Part shown: one piece after another, positions 1 to 7,923 of the stretch
Layout: every line of letters starts with the position of its first letter
How positions within the stretch are numbered: position 1 is the first letter of the stretch
NCBI GenBank assembly: GCA_036001225.1
Contig: DASYUM010000145.1
Coordinates: forward strand, 1 to 21,380
Length of the DNA: 21,380 bases
Direction: 5' to 3'
Source: DASYUM01 sp036001225
Lineage (GTDB): Bacteria; Methylomirabilota; Methylomirabilia; Rokubacteriales; DASRDR01
Notes under the pieces: generated by a model
The model's input: the letters and a program-made list of their open reading frames with translations, nothing else
Databases searched by the model: none
What the model was told of the DNA's origin: nothing
Program-made: the position numbers and the translations under genes

Positions 1-882
1 GGCGGGCGAGGCAAGGTCGACATCGCGGTAGCCGGGAACATCGAGCACATCCAGTGCAACCAGACGGATCCGTGGAAGGAGATCGACGGCGAGCGTTCGA
101 GCCTCAAGGCGCCGCATCCCTTCCTGACCGATCCGGCGGTCCGGTCCGCGCTGAACCTCCTCGTCGACCGGTCGTCCATTCAGGAGCAGATCTACGGCCG
201 CCTCGGGCAGACGAGCGCCAACTTCCTCAATGCACCGTCCCGGTTCCATTCGAAGAACAACAAGTGGGAGTTCAACATCGAGAAGGCCAACAAGGTCCTC
301 GACGAGGCTGGCTGGCGGCGCGGGCCCGATGGGATCCGCACCAAGGACGGCAAGCGCCTGAAGATGGTCTTCCAGACCTCCATCAACGCGCCGCGCCAGA
401 AAACCCAGGCCATCGTCAAGCAGGCCGCCGCCAAGGCCGGGGTGGAGATCGAGCTGAAATCGGTCGTCGCCTCGGTGTTCTTCTCGAGCGATCCCGCCAA
501 TCCCGACACCTATCCCCACTTCTACACCGACATCCAGATGTACACGACGACCATGAACAATCCCGACCCCCAGCGGTTCATGGAACAGTTCTGCTCCTGG
601 GAGGTTGCGGCCAAGGAGAACAAGTGGGCGGGGCGCAACATCCCGCGCTGGCGCAACGAGGAGTGTGACCGGCTGTGGAAGGCCGCCGAGACCGAGATGG
701 ACCCCGTCAAGCGGGCCGCCCATTTCATCCGGATGAACGACCTCCTCATCCAGAACGTGGTGGTGATCCCGGTCCTGTGGCGGAGCGTCATCTCCGCGGT
801 GTCCAACAAGCTGAGGGGCACCGACATCAGTGGCTGGGACTCGAACTTCTACAACCACGCCTACTGGTACAAGGAGGCGTGA
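1..882 (+). CDS. Peptide/opine-type ABC transporter substrate-binding protein (5' truncated by window edge)
   Basis: This is the C-terminal 293 codons of an extracytoplasmic substrate-binding protein of the DppA/OppA class (SBP_bac_5 family), read in frame 1 to the TGA at 880-882. The start and any signal peptide lie outside the window. The visible part holds the typical 'HPFLTDPAVRSAL...LLVDR' segment of the second lobe, the 'ANKVLDEAGW' helix and a C-terminal 'WDSNFYNHAYWYKEA'. It aligns without gaps to the next gene at about 70% identity by eye, so the two are tandem paralogues. The stop is 5 nt before the next ATG, and its last codons carry the AAGGAGG (871-877) that serves as ribosome binding site for that gene. 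The likely role is to deliver a peptide-like ligand to the permeases encoded downstream; the ligand is unknown. Confidence 0.9.
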   Translation, partial: GGRGKVDIAVAGNIEHIQCNQTDPWKEIDGERSSLKAPHPFLTDPAVRSALNLLVDRSSIQEQIYGRLGQTSANFLNAPSRFHSKNNKWEFNIEKANKVLDEAGWRRGPDGIRTKDGKRLKMVFQTSINAPRQKTQAIVKQAAAKAGVEIELKSVVASVFFSSDPANPDTYPHFYTDIQMYTTTMNNPDPQRFMEQFCSWEVAAKENKWAGRNIPRWRNEECDRLWKAAETEMDPVKRAAHFIRMNDLLIQNVVVIPVLWRSVISAVSNKLRGTDISGWDSNFYNHAYWYKEA

Positions 883-887
883 GGCTG

Positions 888-2684
888 ATGGACGAGCGCG
901 CGCTGCGGCACTGGATCGAGCGGGTCGAGGACGGCAGTCTCAGCCGGCGCCAGTTCACGCGGATGATGGTCGGACTCGGGCTGACCGCGCCGCTGGCCGC
1001 CCAGATGCTGGCCGCCTCGGGGGTCGCCCAGGCCCAACCCCGGCCGACGTACACCCCCACCCGGCGGGGCGGGGGCGGGACCCTGCGGACGTTGTGGTGG
1101 CAGGGCCCGACCCTGCTCAACCCCCACTTCGCCGCCGGCACCAAGGACGCCGACGGCTCGCGGATCTTCTACGAGCCGCTGGCCGCGTTCGACCCCGACG
1201 GCAACCTGATCCCGGTGCTGGCCGCCGAGATCCCCTCGGTCCAGAACGGGGGCGTGGCCCGCGACGGCCGGTCGGTCACCTGGCGTCTCAAGCCGGGCGT
1301 CCAGTGGCACGACGGCAAGCCCTTCACCGCCGACGACGTCGTGTTCAACTGGGAGTACGCCGCCGATCCGGCCACCGGCACTGTGACCCTCGATTCCTAT
1401 CGCGGCATCGAGCGGATCGACAAGCTCGACAGCCACACCGTGAAGCTCAGCTTCGCCAAGCCCGTCCCCTTCTGGGCGGAGCCGTTCTGCGGTGGCCGCG
1501 GGATGATGATCCCCAAGCACCTCTTCGAGGCTTACAAGGGCGGGAAGTCCCGGGAGGCGCCGACCAACCTGAAGCCGGTCGGCACCGGGCCCTACAAGAT
1601 CGTGGACTTCAAGCCGGGCGACTCGATCCGGGCCGAGATCAACCCCAACTATCACGTGGCCAACCGTCCCTTCTTCGACCAGTTCGAGCTGAAGGGAGGC
1701 GGCGACGCGGTCTCGGCGGCCCGGGCCGTCATCCAGACCGGCGAATACGACTGGGCCTGGAACCTCCAGGTCGAGGACGACATCCTCAAGCGCATGGAGC
1801 AGGGCGGCAAGGGCCGGGTCGAGATCGCGCCGGCCAGCGGGATCGAGCACGTCCAGGTGAACCAGTCGGACCCGTGGACGGAGGTGGAGGGCGAGCGGGC
1901 CAGCGCCAAGAGTACGCATCCGTTCCTGACCGACCCCGCGGTGCGGCAGGCGCTGTCGCTGCTGGTCGATCGGGCGTCCATCCACGAGCAGATCTACGGG
2001 CGCCAGGGCCAGGCCACCGCCAACTTCCTCAACACGCCATCCCGCTTCGCCTCCCGGAACACGAAGTGGGAGTTCAACCTGGATAGGGCCAACCAGATCC
2101 TCGACCAGGCCGGCTGGAAGCGGGGCAGCGACGGCATCCGGGCCAAGGACGGCAAGCGGCTCAAGGTCCTCTACCAGACCAGCATCAACGCGGCCCGCCA
2201 GAAGACCCAGGCAATCGTGAAGGCGGCCGCCACCAAGGCCGGCATCGAGGTGGAGCTGAAGTCGGTGGTCGGGTCGGTCTTCTTCTCCACCGACCCCGGC
2301 AACCCCGACACTTACTACCACTTCTTCGCCGATCTCCAGATGTACACCACCAGCATGGACTTCCCCGATCCCCAGAGCTTCATGATCCAGTTCACCTCGT
2401 GGGAGATCTCGGCCAAGGAGAACAAGTGGCAGCGGCGCAACAAGACCCGCTGGCGCAACGACGAGTACGACCGGCTGTGGAGGGCCTCGGAAGCGGAGCT
2501 GGACCCGGTGAAGCGGGCCGCGAACTTCGTCCGGATGAACGACCTGCTGATCCAGAACGTGGTGGTGGTCCCGATCATCTGGCGGAACAACGTCTCGGCC
2601 GGCTCGCTGAAGCTCAAGGGGACGGAGTTGTCAGGCTGGGACTCGGACTTCTGGCGGTTGCCCTACTGGTACCGCGAAGCGTGA
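888..2684 (+). CDS. Peptide/opine-type ABC transporter substrate-binding protein, Tat-exported
   Basis: A complete 598-residue DppA/OppA-class (SBP_bac_5) binding protein. I chose ATG 888 because AAGGAGG lies at 871-877 and because the product then begins with an N-terminus followed by a twin-arginine signal: S-R-R-Q-F-T at residues 19-24, a hydrophobic stretch at about 26-45 and an A-Q-A cleavage-like site near 47-50. The reading frame is open further upstream, but that part overlaps the preceding gene and has no family similarity. The mature part shows the family's 'VTWRLKPGVQWHDGKPFTADDVVF' region near residues 126-150 (quoted here only as its V-x-W-H-D-G-K-P-F core), then 'HPFLTDPAVRQAL' and a tryptophan-rich C-terminus. 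It is a tandem paralogue of the gene ending at 882. A 26-nt hairpin follows the stop before the permease gene. Tat export suggests it folds in the cytoplasm first; the ligand is unknown. Confidence 0.93.
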   Translation: MDERALRHWIERVEDGSLSRRQFTRMMVGLGLTAPLAAQMLAASGVAQAQPRPTYTPTRRGGGGTLRTLWWQGPTLLNPHFAAGTKDADGSRIFYEPLAAFDPDGNLIPVLAAEIPSVQNGGVARDGRSVTWRLKPGVQWHDGKPFTADDVVFNWEYAADPATGTVTLDSYRGIERIDKLDSHTVKLSFAKPVPFWAEPFCGGRGMMIPKHLFEAYKGGKSREAPTNLKPVGTGPYKIVDFKPGDSIRAEINPNYHVANRPFFDQFELKGGGDAVSAARAVIQTGEYDWAWNLQVEDDILKRMEQGGKGRVEIAPASGIEHVQVNQSDPWTEVEGERASAKSTHPFLTDPAVRQALSLLVDRASIHEQIYGRQGQATANFLNTPSRFASRNTKWEFNLDRANQILDQAGWKRGSDGIRAKDGKRLKVLYQTSINAARQKTQAIVKAAATKAGIEVELKSVVGSVFFSTDPGNPDTYYHFFADLQMYTTSMDFPDPQSFMIQFTSWEISAKENKWQRRNKTRWRNDEYDRLWRASEAELDPVKRAANFVRMNDLLIQNVVVVPIIWRNNVSAGSLKLKGTELSGWDSDFWRLPYWYREA

Positions 2685-2693
2685 AGAGTTCTT

Positions 2694-2719
2694 CCCTCTC
2701 CCCCACTCGGGGGAGAGGG
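2694..2719. repeat. Perfect 11-bp hairpin between binding-protein and permease genes
   Basis: CCCTCTCCCCC (2694-2704), loop ACTC, GGGGGAGAGGG (2709-2719) is a perfect inverted repeat in the 50-nt gap between the SBP stop (2684) and the permease start (2735). It is followed by GTCAGGGTGAGGGGG-type sequence, whose GGTGAGG also sits where the Shine-Dalgarno of the permease should be. No T-run follows, so it is a poor intrinsic terminator. A hairpin here would suit 3' stabilisation of the SBP message and lower permease expression, as known for malE-malF. From memory, similar C-rich/G-rich palindromes are dispersed in many GC-rich genomes, so it may be a REP-like unit. Confidence 0.75.
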
Positions 2720-2734
2720 TCAGGGTGAGGGGGC

Positions 2735-3694
2735 GTGCGCACTTACCTCTTCCGACGCCTCCTGACCGTCCTCCCGGTCCTGTTCGGCATCAGCCTGGTT
2801 CTCTTCACCGTCCTCGCCCTGGCCCCCGGCGATCCCTTCGAGGAGCTGGCCACCAACCCCAACGTGCCACCCGAGGTGCGGGCCAACCTGAGGGCCCAGT
2901 TCGGCCTGGACGATCCCGTCGCCGTCCGCTACGTCCGCTGGCTGGTCGCCATGCTGAAGGGGAACTGGGGGTTCTCCTTCGTGAGCCGGGTGGACGTGGA
3001 CCAGCTCATTCTCCAGCGCCTGCCCACGACGCTGTTCGTCCTCGGCTCGGCCCAGGTGCTGGCCCTGCTGATCGCGCTGCCGGTGGGGATCTACTCGGCG
3101 GTCCGCCCCTACTCGTTCTTCGACCAGCTGGCGACCACGCTGGCCTTCATCGGATTCTCGCTTCCCACCTTTTTCACCGGGCTCCTGTTCATCCTGCTGT
3201 TCAGCATCTACCTGGACTGGCTGCCGTTCATCTACCGGTCGGACATCAGCGCCACCGGCCTCCGCTGGGTGTGGGAGAACCTCAAGCAGGGGATCATGCC
3301 GATCACCGTGCTCGGCCTCTTCCAGGGCGCCTCGCTGACCCGCTTCGTGCGCTCGTCGGTGCTGGAGGTGGTCCGGCTCGACTACATCAACACCGCCCGG
3401 GCCAAGGGCCTCTCCGAGAAGGCCACCATCGTCAAGCACGTGGTCCGCAACGCCCTCATCCCGGTGGTGACGCTGCTGGCGCTCCAGGTCCCGCTCGTCT
3501 TCACCGGCGCGGTGGTGACCGAGCAGATCTTCCGGGTGCCGGGGATCGGCTCGCTGCTGATCGCGTCGATTCTGGCCAACGACACGCCCGTGATCATGGC
3601 CGTCACGTTCGTGTACGCCTGTCTGGTGGTGATCTTCAATCTGATCGCCGATCTGACCTATGGCTGGCTGGACCCCCGCATCAGCTATCGATAG
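2735..3694 (+). CDS. DppB/OppB-like ABC transporter permease
   Basis: A 319-residue inner-membrane permease of the oligopeptide/dipeptide importer class (BPD_transp_1 fold). The GTG at 2735 gives the classic N-terminus MRTYLFRRLLTVLPVLFGIS with the first membrane helix at about residues 8-28. Several more helices follow (about 100-120, 133-160, 232-255, 281-305). The periplasmic 'DPFEELATNPNVPPEVRA' segment and the cytoplasmic EAA loop 'DYINTARAKGLSEKATIVKH', which contacts the ATPase, are both clear. It ends with the family's 'DLTYGWLDPRISYR'. Upstream G-rich GGTGAGGGG can act as ribosome binding site. It would pair with the DppC-like protein at 3951, but a 239-nt repeat element separates the two genes, which is unusual for such a pair. 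Confidence 0.95.
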   Translation: MRTYLFRRLLTVLPVLFGISLVLFTVLALAPGDPFEELATNPNVPPEVRANLRAQFGLDDPVAVRYVRWLVAMLKGNWGFSFVSRVDVDQLILQRLPTTLFVLGSAQVLALLIALPVGIYSAVRPYSFFDQLATTLAFIGFSLPTFFTGLLFILLFSIYLDWLPFIYRSDISATGLRWVWENLKQGIMPITVLGLFQGASLTRFVRSSVLEVVRLDYINTARAKGLSEKATIVKHVVRNALIPVVTLLALQVPLVFTGAVVTEQIFRVPGIGSLLIASILANDTPVIMAVTFVYACLVVIFNLIADLTYGWLDPRISYR

Positions 3695-3696
3695 CC

Positions 3697-3935
3697 GCGG
3701 TGGCCGATAACCGTCGCATCCCGGCGTCCTCGGCCCTCCCCGCGCCTCAACGTCGGGTGGCGCGCCCCGGACGGCGGGGCCCCAGCCCCGCGACGTCCTG
3801 CGGCGCGCTGGCGCGGCATACGCCTCGGCGCGGGCCTTCGGGTTCGCGCGCCTCGGACGGCGGGGCCCCAGCCCCGCGACGTCCTGCGGCGCGCCGTTCC
3901 CTGCGTCCCAGGGCTGCTCGGTTCTCGGCCACCGC
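3697..3935. repeat. Intergenic inverted-repeat element, family 2, copy 1
   Basis: This element begins 3 nt after the dppB-like stop and ends 1 nt before the AGGAGG of the next gene. The ends form a 17-bp inverted repeat with one mismatch: GCGGTGGCCGATAACCG (3697-3713) against CGGTTCTCGGCCACCGC (3919-3935). Inside are a GCGGGGC-CCCA-GCCCCGC hairpin (3774-3791) and a second copy of the same core. It is clearly related to the element at 15939-16115: shared blocks include CCGTCGCATCCCGGCGTCCTC near the left end and AGGGCTGCTCGGTTCTCGG at the right end. No open reading frame of its own is convincing, and no transposase is present. It could be a MITE-like repeat or a structured RNA spacer. Confidence 0.85.
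3768..3894. repeat. Direct repeat of 41 bp inside the family 2 element
   Basis: Positions 3768-3808 and 3854-3894 are identical 41-bp sequences with an 86-bp period. Each contains the GGCGGGGCCCCAGCCCCGC hairpin core followed by GACGTCCTGCGGCGCGC. The related element at 15939-16115 has only one core (31 bp exact match at 16009-16039). The duplication therefore looks specific to this copy and explains why it is about 60 bp longer. Confidence 0.9.
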
Positions 3936-3950
3936 GAGGAGGGCGGGCTG

Positions 3951-4892
3951 ATGGTCGCCGACGGGACGGCCACCCAAGCGGTCGTCGGCCGACTGCCGCT
4001 GCCCGCCGTCCGGCGGGCCGACTCGCTCTGGCTGGAGGCCGGCCGGCGCTTCCGCCGCCACCGCCTGGCCATGCTGGGGGCGGCCGTGCTCGCCTTCATG
4101 GTCGTGGCAGTGGTGATCGGTCCCTTCGTCTACCGCGTGCCCATCGACGAGATCGACTTCAAGGCCAAGCTCCGCGCTCCGTCGCGCGTCCATCCCTTCG
4201 GCACCGACGACCTGGGCCAGGACATCCTCGCCCGCATGCTGTACGGAGGGCGGGTCTCGCTGGCGGTGGGCGTGGTGGCGATGCTGATCGCCATCAGCGT
4301 GGGGACCGCCATCGGGGCCGTCGCCGGCCAGCTCGGCGGCGCGGTGGACAACGCGGCCATGCGGCTGACCGACCTCTTCCTCTCGCTCCCCCAGTTCCCG
4401 ATCTTCCTGCTCGTCATGTATCTCTTCCGGGACGTGCTCAGGAAGGCGCTCGGCCCCGAGGCCGGCGTGTTCATCCTCATCGTGGGGGTGATCGGGGGGC
4501 TGCGCTGGATGCCGGTGGCCCGGCTGGTGCGGGCCCAGTTCCTTTCGCTGCGGGAGAAGGAGTTCGTGGAGGCCGCCCGCGGGCTCGGGGTGCCGCCCCT
4601 CCGCCAGGTCGTCCGCCACATCCTGCCCAACGCGGTGGGGCCGGTGATCGTGGCCGGCTCCCTCGACGTGGCGGCGGCGATCCTGCTCGAGTCGACGCTG
4701 TCGGTCCTCGGGCTCGGCTTCCCACCCGACATCCCGACCTGGGGCCGCATCCTCTTCGACGCCAAGGACAACCTCGACTTCGCCCCCCACTGGGCGCTCT
4801 TTCCGGGCACGGCCATCTTCCTGACCGTGCTCTCCATCAACTTCATCGGCGACGGCCTCCGCGACGCCCTCGACCCCCGCAAGGTGCTGTAG
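3951..4892 (+). CDS. DppC/OppC-like ABC transporter permease
   Basis: A 313-residue inner-membrane permease that partners the DppB-like protein at 2735. ATG 3951 has AGGAGG at 3937-3942, 8 nt away. The protein starts with a 25-residue polar leader, then 'LWLEAGRRFRRHRLAMLGAAVLAF', the OppC_N-type first helix (about residues 42-62), then the hallmark 'HPFGTDDLGQDILARMLYGGRVSL' region (core HPFGTDDLGQD) and the EAA loop 'EFVEAARGLGVPPLRQVVRH'. It ends in 'NFIGDGLRDALDPRKVL', the usual C-terminus. No ATP-binding subunit follows: the next gene is a PLP enzyme after a repeat element, so ATPases must be supplied from upstream of the window or elsewhere. Confidence 0.95.
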   Translation: MVADGTATQAVVGRLPLPAVRRADSLWLEAGRRFRRHRLAMLGAAVLAFMVVAVVIGPFVYRVPIDEIDFKAKLRAPSRVHPFGTDDLGQDILARMLYGGRVSLAVGVVAMLIAISVGTAIGAVAGQLGGAVDNAAMRLTDLFLSLPQFPIFLLVMYLFRDVLRKALGPEAGVFILIVGVIGGLRWMPVARLVRAQFLSLREKEFVEAARGLGVPPLRQVVRHILPNAVGPVIVAGSLDVAAAILLESTLSVLGLGFPPDIPTWGRILFDAKDNLDFAPHWALFPGTAIFLTVLSINFIGDGLRDALDPRKVL

Positions 4893-4895
4893 TGT

Positions 4896-5053
4896 CGGAC
4901 GGGTGCTGTCGCGGCGAACAGCCCCACCCGCGTCCTCGCGGAGGAGTGGGCGATTGATGCGGCCGTCCGGAAGCTGGCGTGTCAGGCAACGCGCGATGCT
5001 CATCACCGCTGCGGGCGCGGGTGGGGCCCCCCGTTCGCCGCGCCACCCGTCCG
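4896..5053. repeat. Intergenic structured inverted-repeat element, family 1, copy 1
   Basis: This 158-nt element begins 4 nt after the dppC-like stop and ends 32 nt before the next GTG. Its arms can form a long interrupted stem: CGGACGGGTG (4896-4905) with CACCCGTCCG (5044-5053), then GCGGCGAAC with GTTCGCCGC, then GCCCCACCCGCG with CGCGGGTGGGGC, in all 31 perfect pairs separated by small internal loops. The apical part contains blocks shared with the copy at 9471-9638: CGCGTCCTCGCGG, GGCGATTGATGCGGCCGTC, GCGCGAT-x-CTCATC and CGCTGCGGGCGCG. There is no coding potential. It could be a leader RNA, a processing hairpin or a MITE/REP-like repeat. Confidence 0.85.
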
Positions 5054-5085
5054 GCCCCAGTTCGCACTGAAGGAGGCAAGACCCG

Positions 5086-6150
5086 GTGAGCGATCTTCGG
5101 GACCTCGATACGCCGGCCGTCACCATCGACCTCGACGTCATGGAGGCCAACATCCGCCGGGTGCAGGCGCAGCTCGATCGCCTCGGGGTCGGCAACCGGC
5201 CGCACATCAAGACCCACAAGATCCCCGAGATCGGCCGCCGCCAGCTGGCGGCCGGCGCCATGGGGATCACCTGCCAGAAGATCGGCGAGGTCGAGGTCTT
5301 CGCCGACGCCGGCGTGGCTCCCGACGTCCTGCTGACCTACAACGTCCTCGGCCGGGCCAAGACGGAGCGGCTGATGGCGGTGGCCCGGCGGGTTTCCCGG
5401 CTGACCGTCGTCCTCGACAACGAGACGGTCGCCCGCGAGCTGTCCGAGGCCGCCGTCCGCCACGGGCCGGACATCCACTTTCTCGTGGAGTGCGATACCG
5501 GCTTCGGCCGGAACGGGGTCCAGACGCCGGAGGCCGCCCTCGACCTCGCCCGCCTGGCGATGAAGCTGCCCCGGATGGACTTCCAGGGCCTCATGACGTT
5601 TCCCAACCGCGAGCCGGGCACCCGGCTGTTCTTCGAGCGGGCCCTCGAGCTGTTCAAGCAGGCCGGCATCCCGGTCCCGGTGGTCTCGGGGGGCGGGACC
5701 CCCGCGCTGGCCACCGTCGAGAAGTTCCCGATGCTCACCGAGCACCGGGCGGGCACCTGCGTTTACAACGACGCCATGGTGGTGGAGCTCGCCAAGACGG
5801 CGACCTGGAATGACTGCGCGATGCGCGTGCGGGCCACGGTGGTGAGCCGGCCGACCGACAGCCGGGCGATCCTCGACGCCGGCACCAAGGTGCTGACCTC
5901 CGACCTGTACGGGATGAAGGGGTACGGCCACATCCTGGAATATCCGGCGGCCGGGATCAGCGGCCTCTCCGAGGAGCACGGGACCGTGGACCTCTCGGCC
6001 TGCCCCGAGCGCCCGCGGGTCGGTGACATCGTCCACGTGGTGCCGAACCACTGCTGCGTCGTGTCCAACATGGTGGACGAGGTCTACGGGGTGCGGGGCG
6101 AGCGGGTCGAGGTGGTGTGGCCGGTGGCCGCCCGGGGCAAGGTGCGCTAG
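5086..6150 (+). CDS. D-threonine aldolase / D-serine dehydratase-like PLP enzyme (DSD1 family)
   Basis: A 354-residue fold-type III PLP enzyme: an alanine-racemase-like N-terminal barrel plus a D-serine dehydratase-like C-terminal domain. The GTG at 5086 has AAGGAGG at 5070-5076. The PLP lysine is K45 in 'RPHIKTHK', and the barrel carries 'GITCQKIGEVEVFADAG' and 'DTGFGRNG'. The C-terminus has 'PNHCCVVSNM', with H322-x-C324 matching the metal-binding His/Cys pair known in D-serine dehydratase and D-threonine aldolase. Family members cleave D-threonine or D-3-hydroxyaspartate, or deaminate D-serine, in a divalent-metal-dependent manner; which one applies here cannot be told. It heads an operon with permeases 9 nt downstream, so its substrate may be what that transporter imports. 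Cytoplasmic. Confidence 0.92.
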   Translation: MSDLRDLDTPAVTIDLDVMEANIRRVQAQLDRLGVGNRPHIKTHKIPEIGRRQLAAGAMGITCQKIGEVEVFADAGVAPDVLLTYNVLGRAKTERLMAVARRVSRLTVVLDNETVARELSEAAVRHGPDIHFLVECDTGFGRNGVQTPEAALDLARLAMKLPRMDFQGLMTFPNREPGTRLFFERALELFKQAGIPVPVVSGGGTPALATVEKFPMLTEHRAGTCVYNDAMVVELAKTATWNDCAMRVRATVVSRPTDSRAILDAGTKVLTSDLYGMKGYGHILEYPAAGISGLSEEHGTVDLSACPERPRVGDIVHVVPNHCCVVSNMVDEVYGVRGERVEVVWPVAARGKVR

Positions 6151-6159
6151 CCGCGCGGC

Positions 6160-7086
6160 GTGCGGATCTACCTCCTCTCGCGCCTCGGCCAGACACTCCT
6201 CGTCGTCTTCCTCTCGCTCACCGCCGTCTTCTTCCTGGTGCGCCTCGGCGGCGACCCGGTCCTGCTTTTCCTCCCCATGGACATCCAGGCCAAGGACGTC
6301 AACGAGTTCCGCCAGCGCCTCGGCTTCAACGACCCGTTGGCCGTCCAGTACGCGCGCTTCGTGGCCGGGGCCACCCGCGGCGACTTCGGCGAATCGCTCC
6401 GCTACAAGCGGAGCGCGTTGGCCCTGGTGCTGGAGCGGCTGCCGGCGACGGGCGCCCTGGCCGGCACCGCGCTGGGGCTGACGTTCGTCCTCGCCGTCCC
6501 GGTCGGGATCCTCTCCGCCGTCCGGCGCGGCAGCCTCGTGGATTACCTCGGCATGGGGGGGACCCTGCTGGGGCAGGCCATCCCCGGCTTCTGGCTCGGG
6601 CTCATGATGATCTACGTCTTCTCGGTGCGCCTGGGCTGGTTGCCGACGGGCGGCACCGGCGGCCCCGCCCACTACGTGATGCCGTCGCTCGTCCTGGCCG
6701 CCTTCTACGCCGCCCGCACCGCCCGGCTGACCCGCTCGGCCGTCCTGGAGACGCTGAACGAGGAATACGTCCTGGCGGCCCGGGCCAAAGGCCTCGCCGA
6801 GCGGGTGGTGATCGGGAAGCACGCGCTCAAGAACTCGGCGATCCCCATCGTCACCCTGGCCGGGCTGGAGACCGGCCAGCTGCTGGGCGGCGCCGTCATC
6901 ACCGAGACGATCTTCGCCTGGCCGGGGGTCGGCCGCCTCACCGTGCAGGCGCTGCTCAACCGTGACTTCCCGGTGGTGCTGGCGGCGGTCTTCGTCATCT
7001 CGGTCACCTACACGCTGATCAACTTCGGGGTGGACCTGCTCTACGGCTGGCTCGACCCGCGGACGCGGGTGGTGGCGCCCGCGTGA
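6160..7086 (+). CDS. DppB/OppB-like ABC transporter permease (second system)
   Basis: A 308-residue membrane permease of the dipeptide/oligopeptide class. GTG 6160 gives the expected 'MRIYLLSRLGQTLLVVFLSL' N-terminus and lies 9 nt after the preceding stop; no strong ribosome binding site is visible, so coupling to the PLP gene is likely. The N-terminal helix is followed by 'RLGGDPVLLFLPMDIQAKDV', the family's periplasmic segment. The EAA loop 'EEYVLAARAKGLAERVVIGKH' and the closing 'DLLYGWLDPRTRV' are typical. Its stop overlaps the start of the next permease by 4 nt (GTGA, 7083-7086). It is clearly diverged from the DppB-like protein at 2735, so this is a separate transporter and not a recent duplicate. 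Confidence 0.95.
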   Translation: MRIYLLSRLGQTLLVVFLSLTAVFFLVRLGGDPVLLFLPMDIQAKDVNEFRQRLGFNDPLAVQYARFVAGATRGDFGESLRYKRSALALVLERLPATGALAGTALGLTFVLAVPVGILSAVRRGSLVDYLGMGGTLLGQAIPGFWLGLMMIYVFSVRLGWLPTGGTGGPAHYVMPSLVLAAFYAARTARLTRSAVLETLNEEYVLAARAKGLAERVVIGKHALKNSAIPIVTLAGLETGQLLGGAVITETIFAWPGVGRLTVQALLNRDFPVVLAAVFVISVTYTLINFGVDLLYGWLDPRTRVVAPA

Positions 7087-7910
7087 CCGCCCGCATGCTC
7101 CGACGCCACGGTCTCGGCCTTCTCGGGCTCACCCTCACCCTCGTCGCCGTCGCCATCGCGGTGGGGGCGCCGCTGCTGACCTCCCACGACCCGCTGGCCG
7201 GGGACTTCGCGGCCAGCCTCCGTCCGCCGGGCAGTCCGGGGCATCCACTCGGCACCGATCAGCTCGGGCGCGACCTCCTCGCCCGCGTCCTCTACGGCGC
7301 CCGGATCGCGCTCTTCATCGGCCTCTGCACGGTGGCGGTCACCGCCGTGGTTGGCGGGCTGGTCGGGCTGGTGGCCGGCTTCTTCGGCGGCTGGCCGGGC
7401 ACCGTGCTCATGCGGCTGGCCGACGTCCAGCTCTCGTTCCCGTTCATTCTCCTCGCCTTGACCATCAACGCCATCGTCGGACTCGGGCTCCGCAACATCA
7501 TCCTCAGTTTGTCAGCGGCCGGCTGGGTCGTGTATGCTCGCGTCGTCCGGGGCGAGGTGCTGTCGGTCCGCCAGCGGGAGTACGTTCAAGCGGCGGCGGC
7601 GCTTGGGACGGGCGGGAGCCGGCTCCTGTTCCGCCACGTCCTCCCCAACGTGGCGCCGTCGATCGTGATCGTGGCCAGCCTCCAGTTCTCGCAGTTCATC
7701 GTGGCCGAGGCGGCGATCTCGTTCCTCGGCTTCGGGGTCCAGCCCCCGACCCCGGCCTGGGGGAGCATGCTGTCGGAGTCGCGCGACTTCCTGTACGTGG
7801 CGTGGTGGCTGGCGGCCTGTCCGGGGGCGGCGCTCGCGCTGACGGCGCTCGGCATCAACCTGGTGGGGGACTGGCTGCGGGACGTGCTCGACCCGAAGCT
7901 GCGCATCTGA
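7083..7910 (+). CDS. DppC/OppC-like ABC transporter permease (second system)
   Basis: A 275-residue permease whose GTG start overlaps the stop of the DppB-like gene in a GTGA, a standard sign of translational coupling. The first helix (about residues 10-32) is followed by 'SHDPLAGDFAASLRPPGSPG' and 'HPLGTDQLGRDLLARVLYGA', the DppC/OppC hallmark, then the EAA loop 'EYVQAAAALGTGGSRLLFRH'. It ends with 'NLVGDWLRDVLDPKLRI'. It is shorter at the N-terminus than the DppC-like protein at 3951. The SBP gene follows after 13 nt. No ATPase subunit gene is linked. Confidence 0.95.
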   Translation: MTARMLRRHGLGLLGLTLTLVAVAIAVGAPLLTSHDPLAGDFAASLRPPGSPGHPLGTDQLGRDLLARVLYGARIALFIGLCTVAVTAVVGGLVGLVAGFFGGWPGTVLMRLADVQLSFPFILLALTINAIVGLGLRNIILSLSAAGWVVYARVVRGEVLSVRQREYVQAAAALGTGGSRLLFRHVLPNVAPSIVIVASLQFSQFIVAEAAISFLGFGVQPPTPAWGSMLSESRDFLYVAWWLAACPGAALALTALGINLVGDWLRDVLDPKLRI

Positions 7911-7923
7911 AGGAGGTTCGGTC

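Noticed and set aside
675..887. Upstream extension of the second SBP
   Set aside because: The frame is open but overlaps the first SBP in another frame; the Shine-Dalgarno and Tat signal place the start at 888.
3768..3894. CRISPR-like direct repeats
   Set aside because: Only two units, no regular spacers and no cas genes; the units are part of an inverted-repeat element.
3697..3935. Autonomous insertion sequence
   Set aside because: No transposase frame, and the length is below 250 bp; at most a non-autonomous MITE-like unit. I could not identify target-site duplications.
4896..5053. Known riboswitch class in the leader of the PLP-enzyme gene
   Set aside because: No conserved core of glycine, TPP, cobalamin, SAM or other riboswitches could be recognised; kept only as an undescribed structured element.
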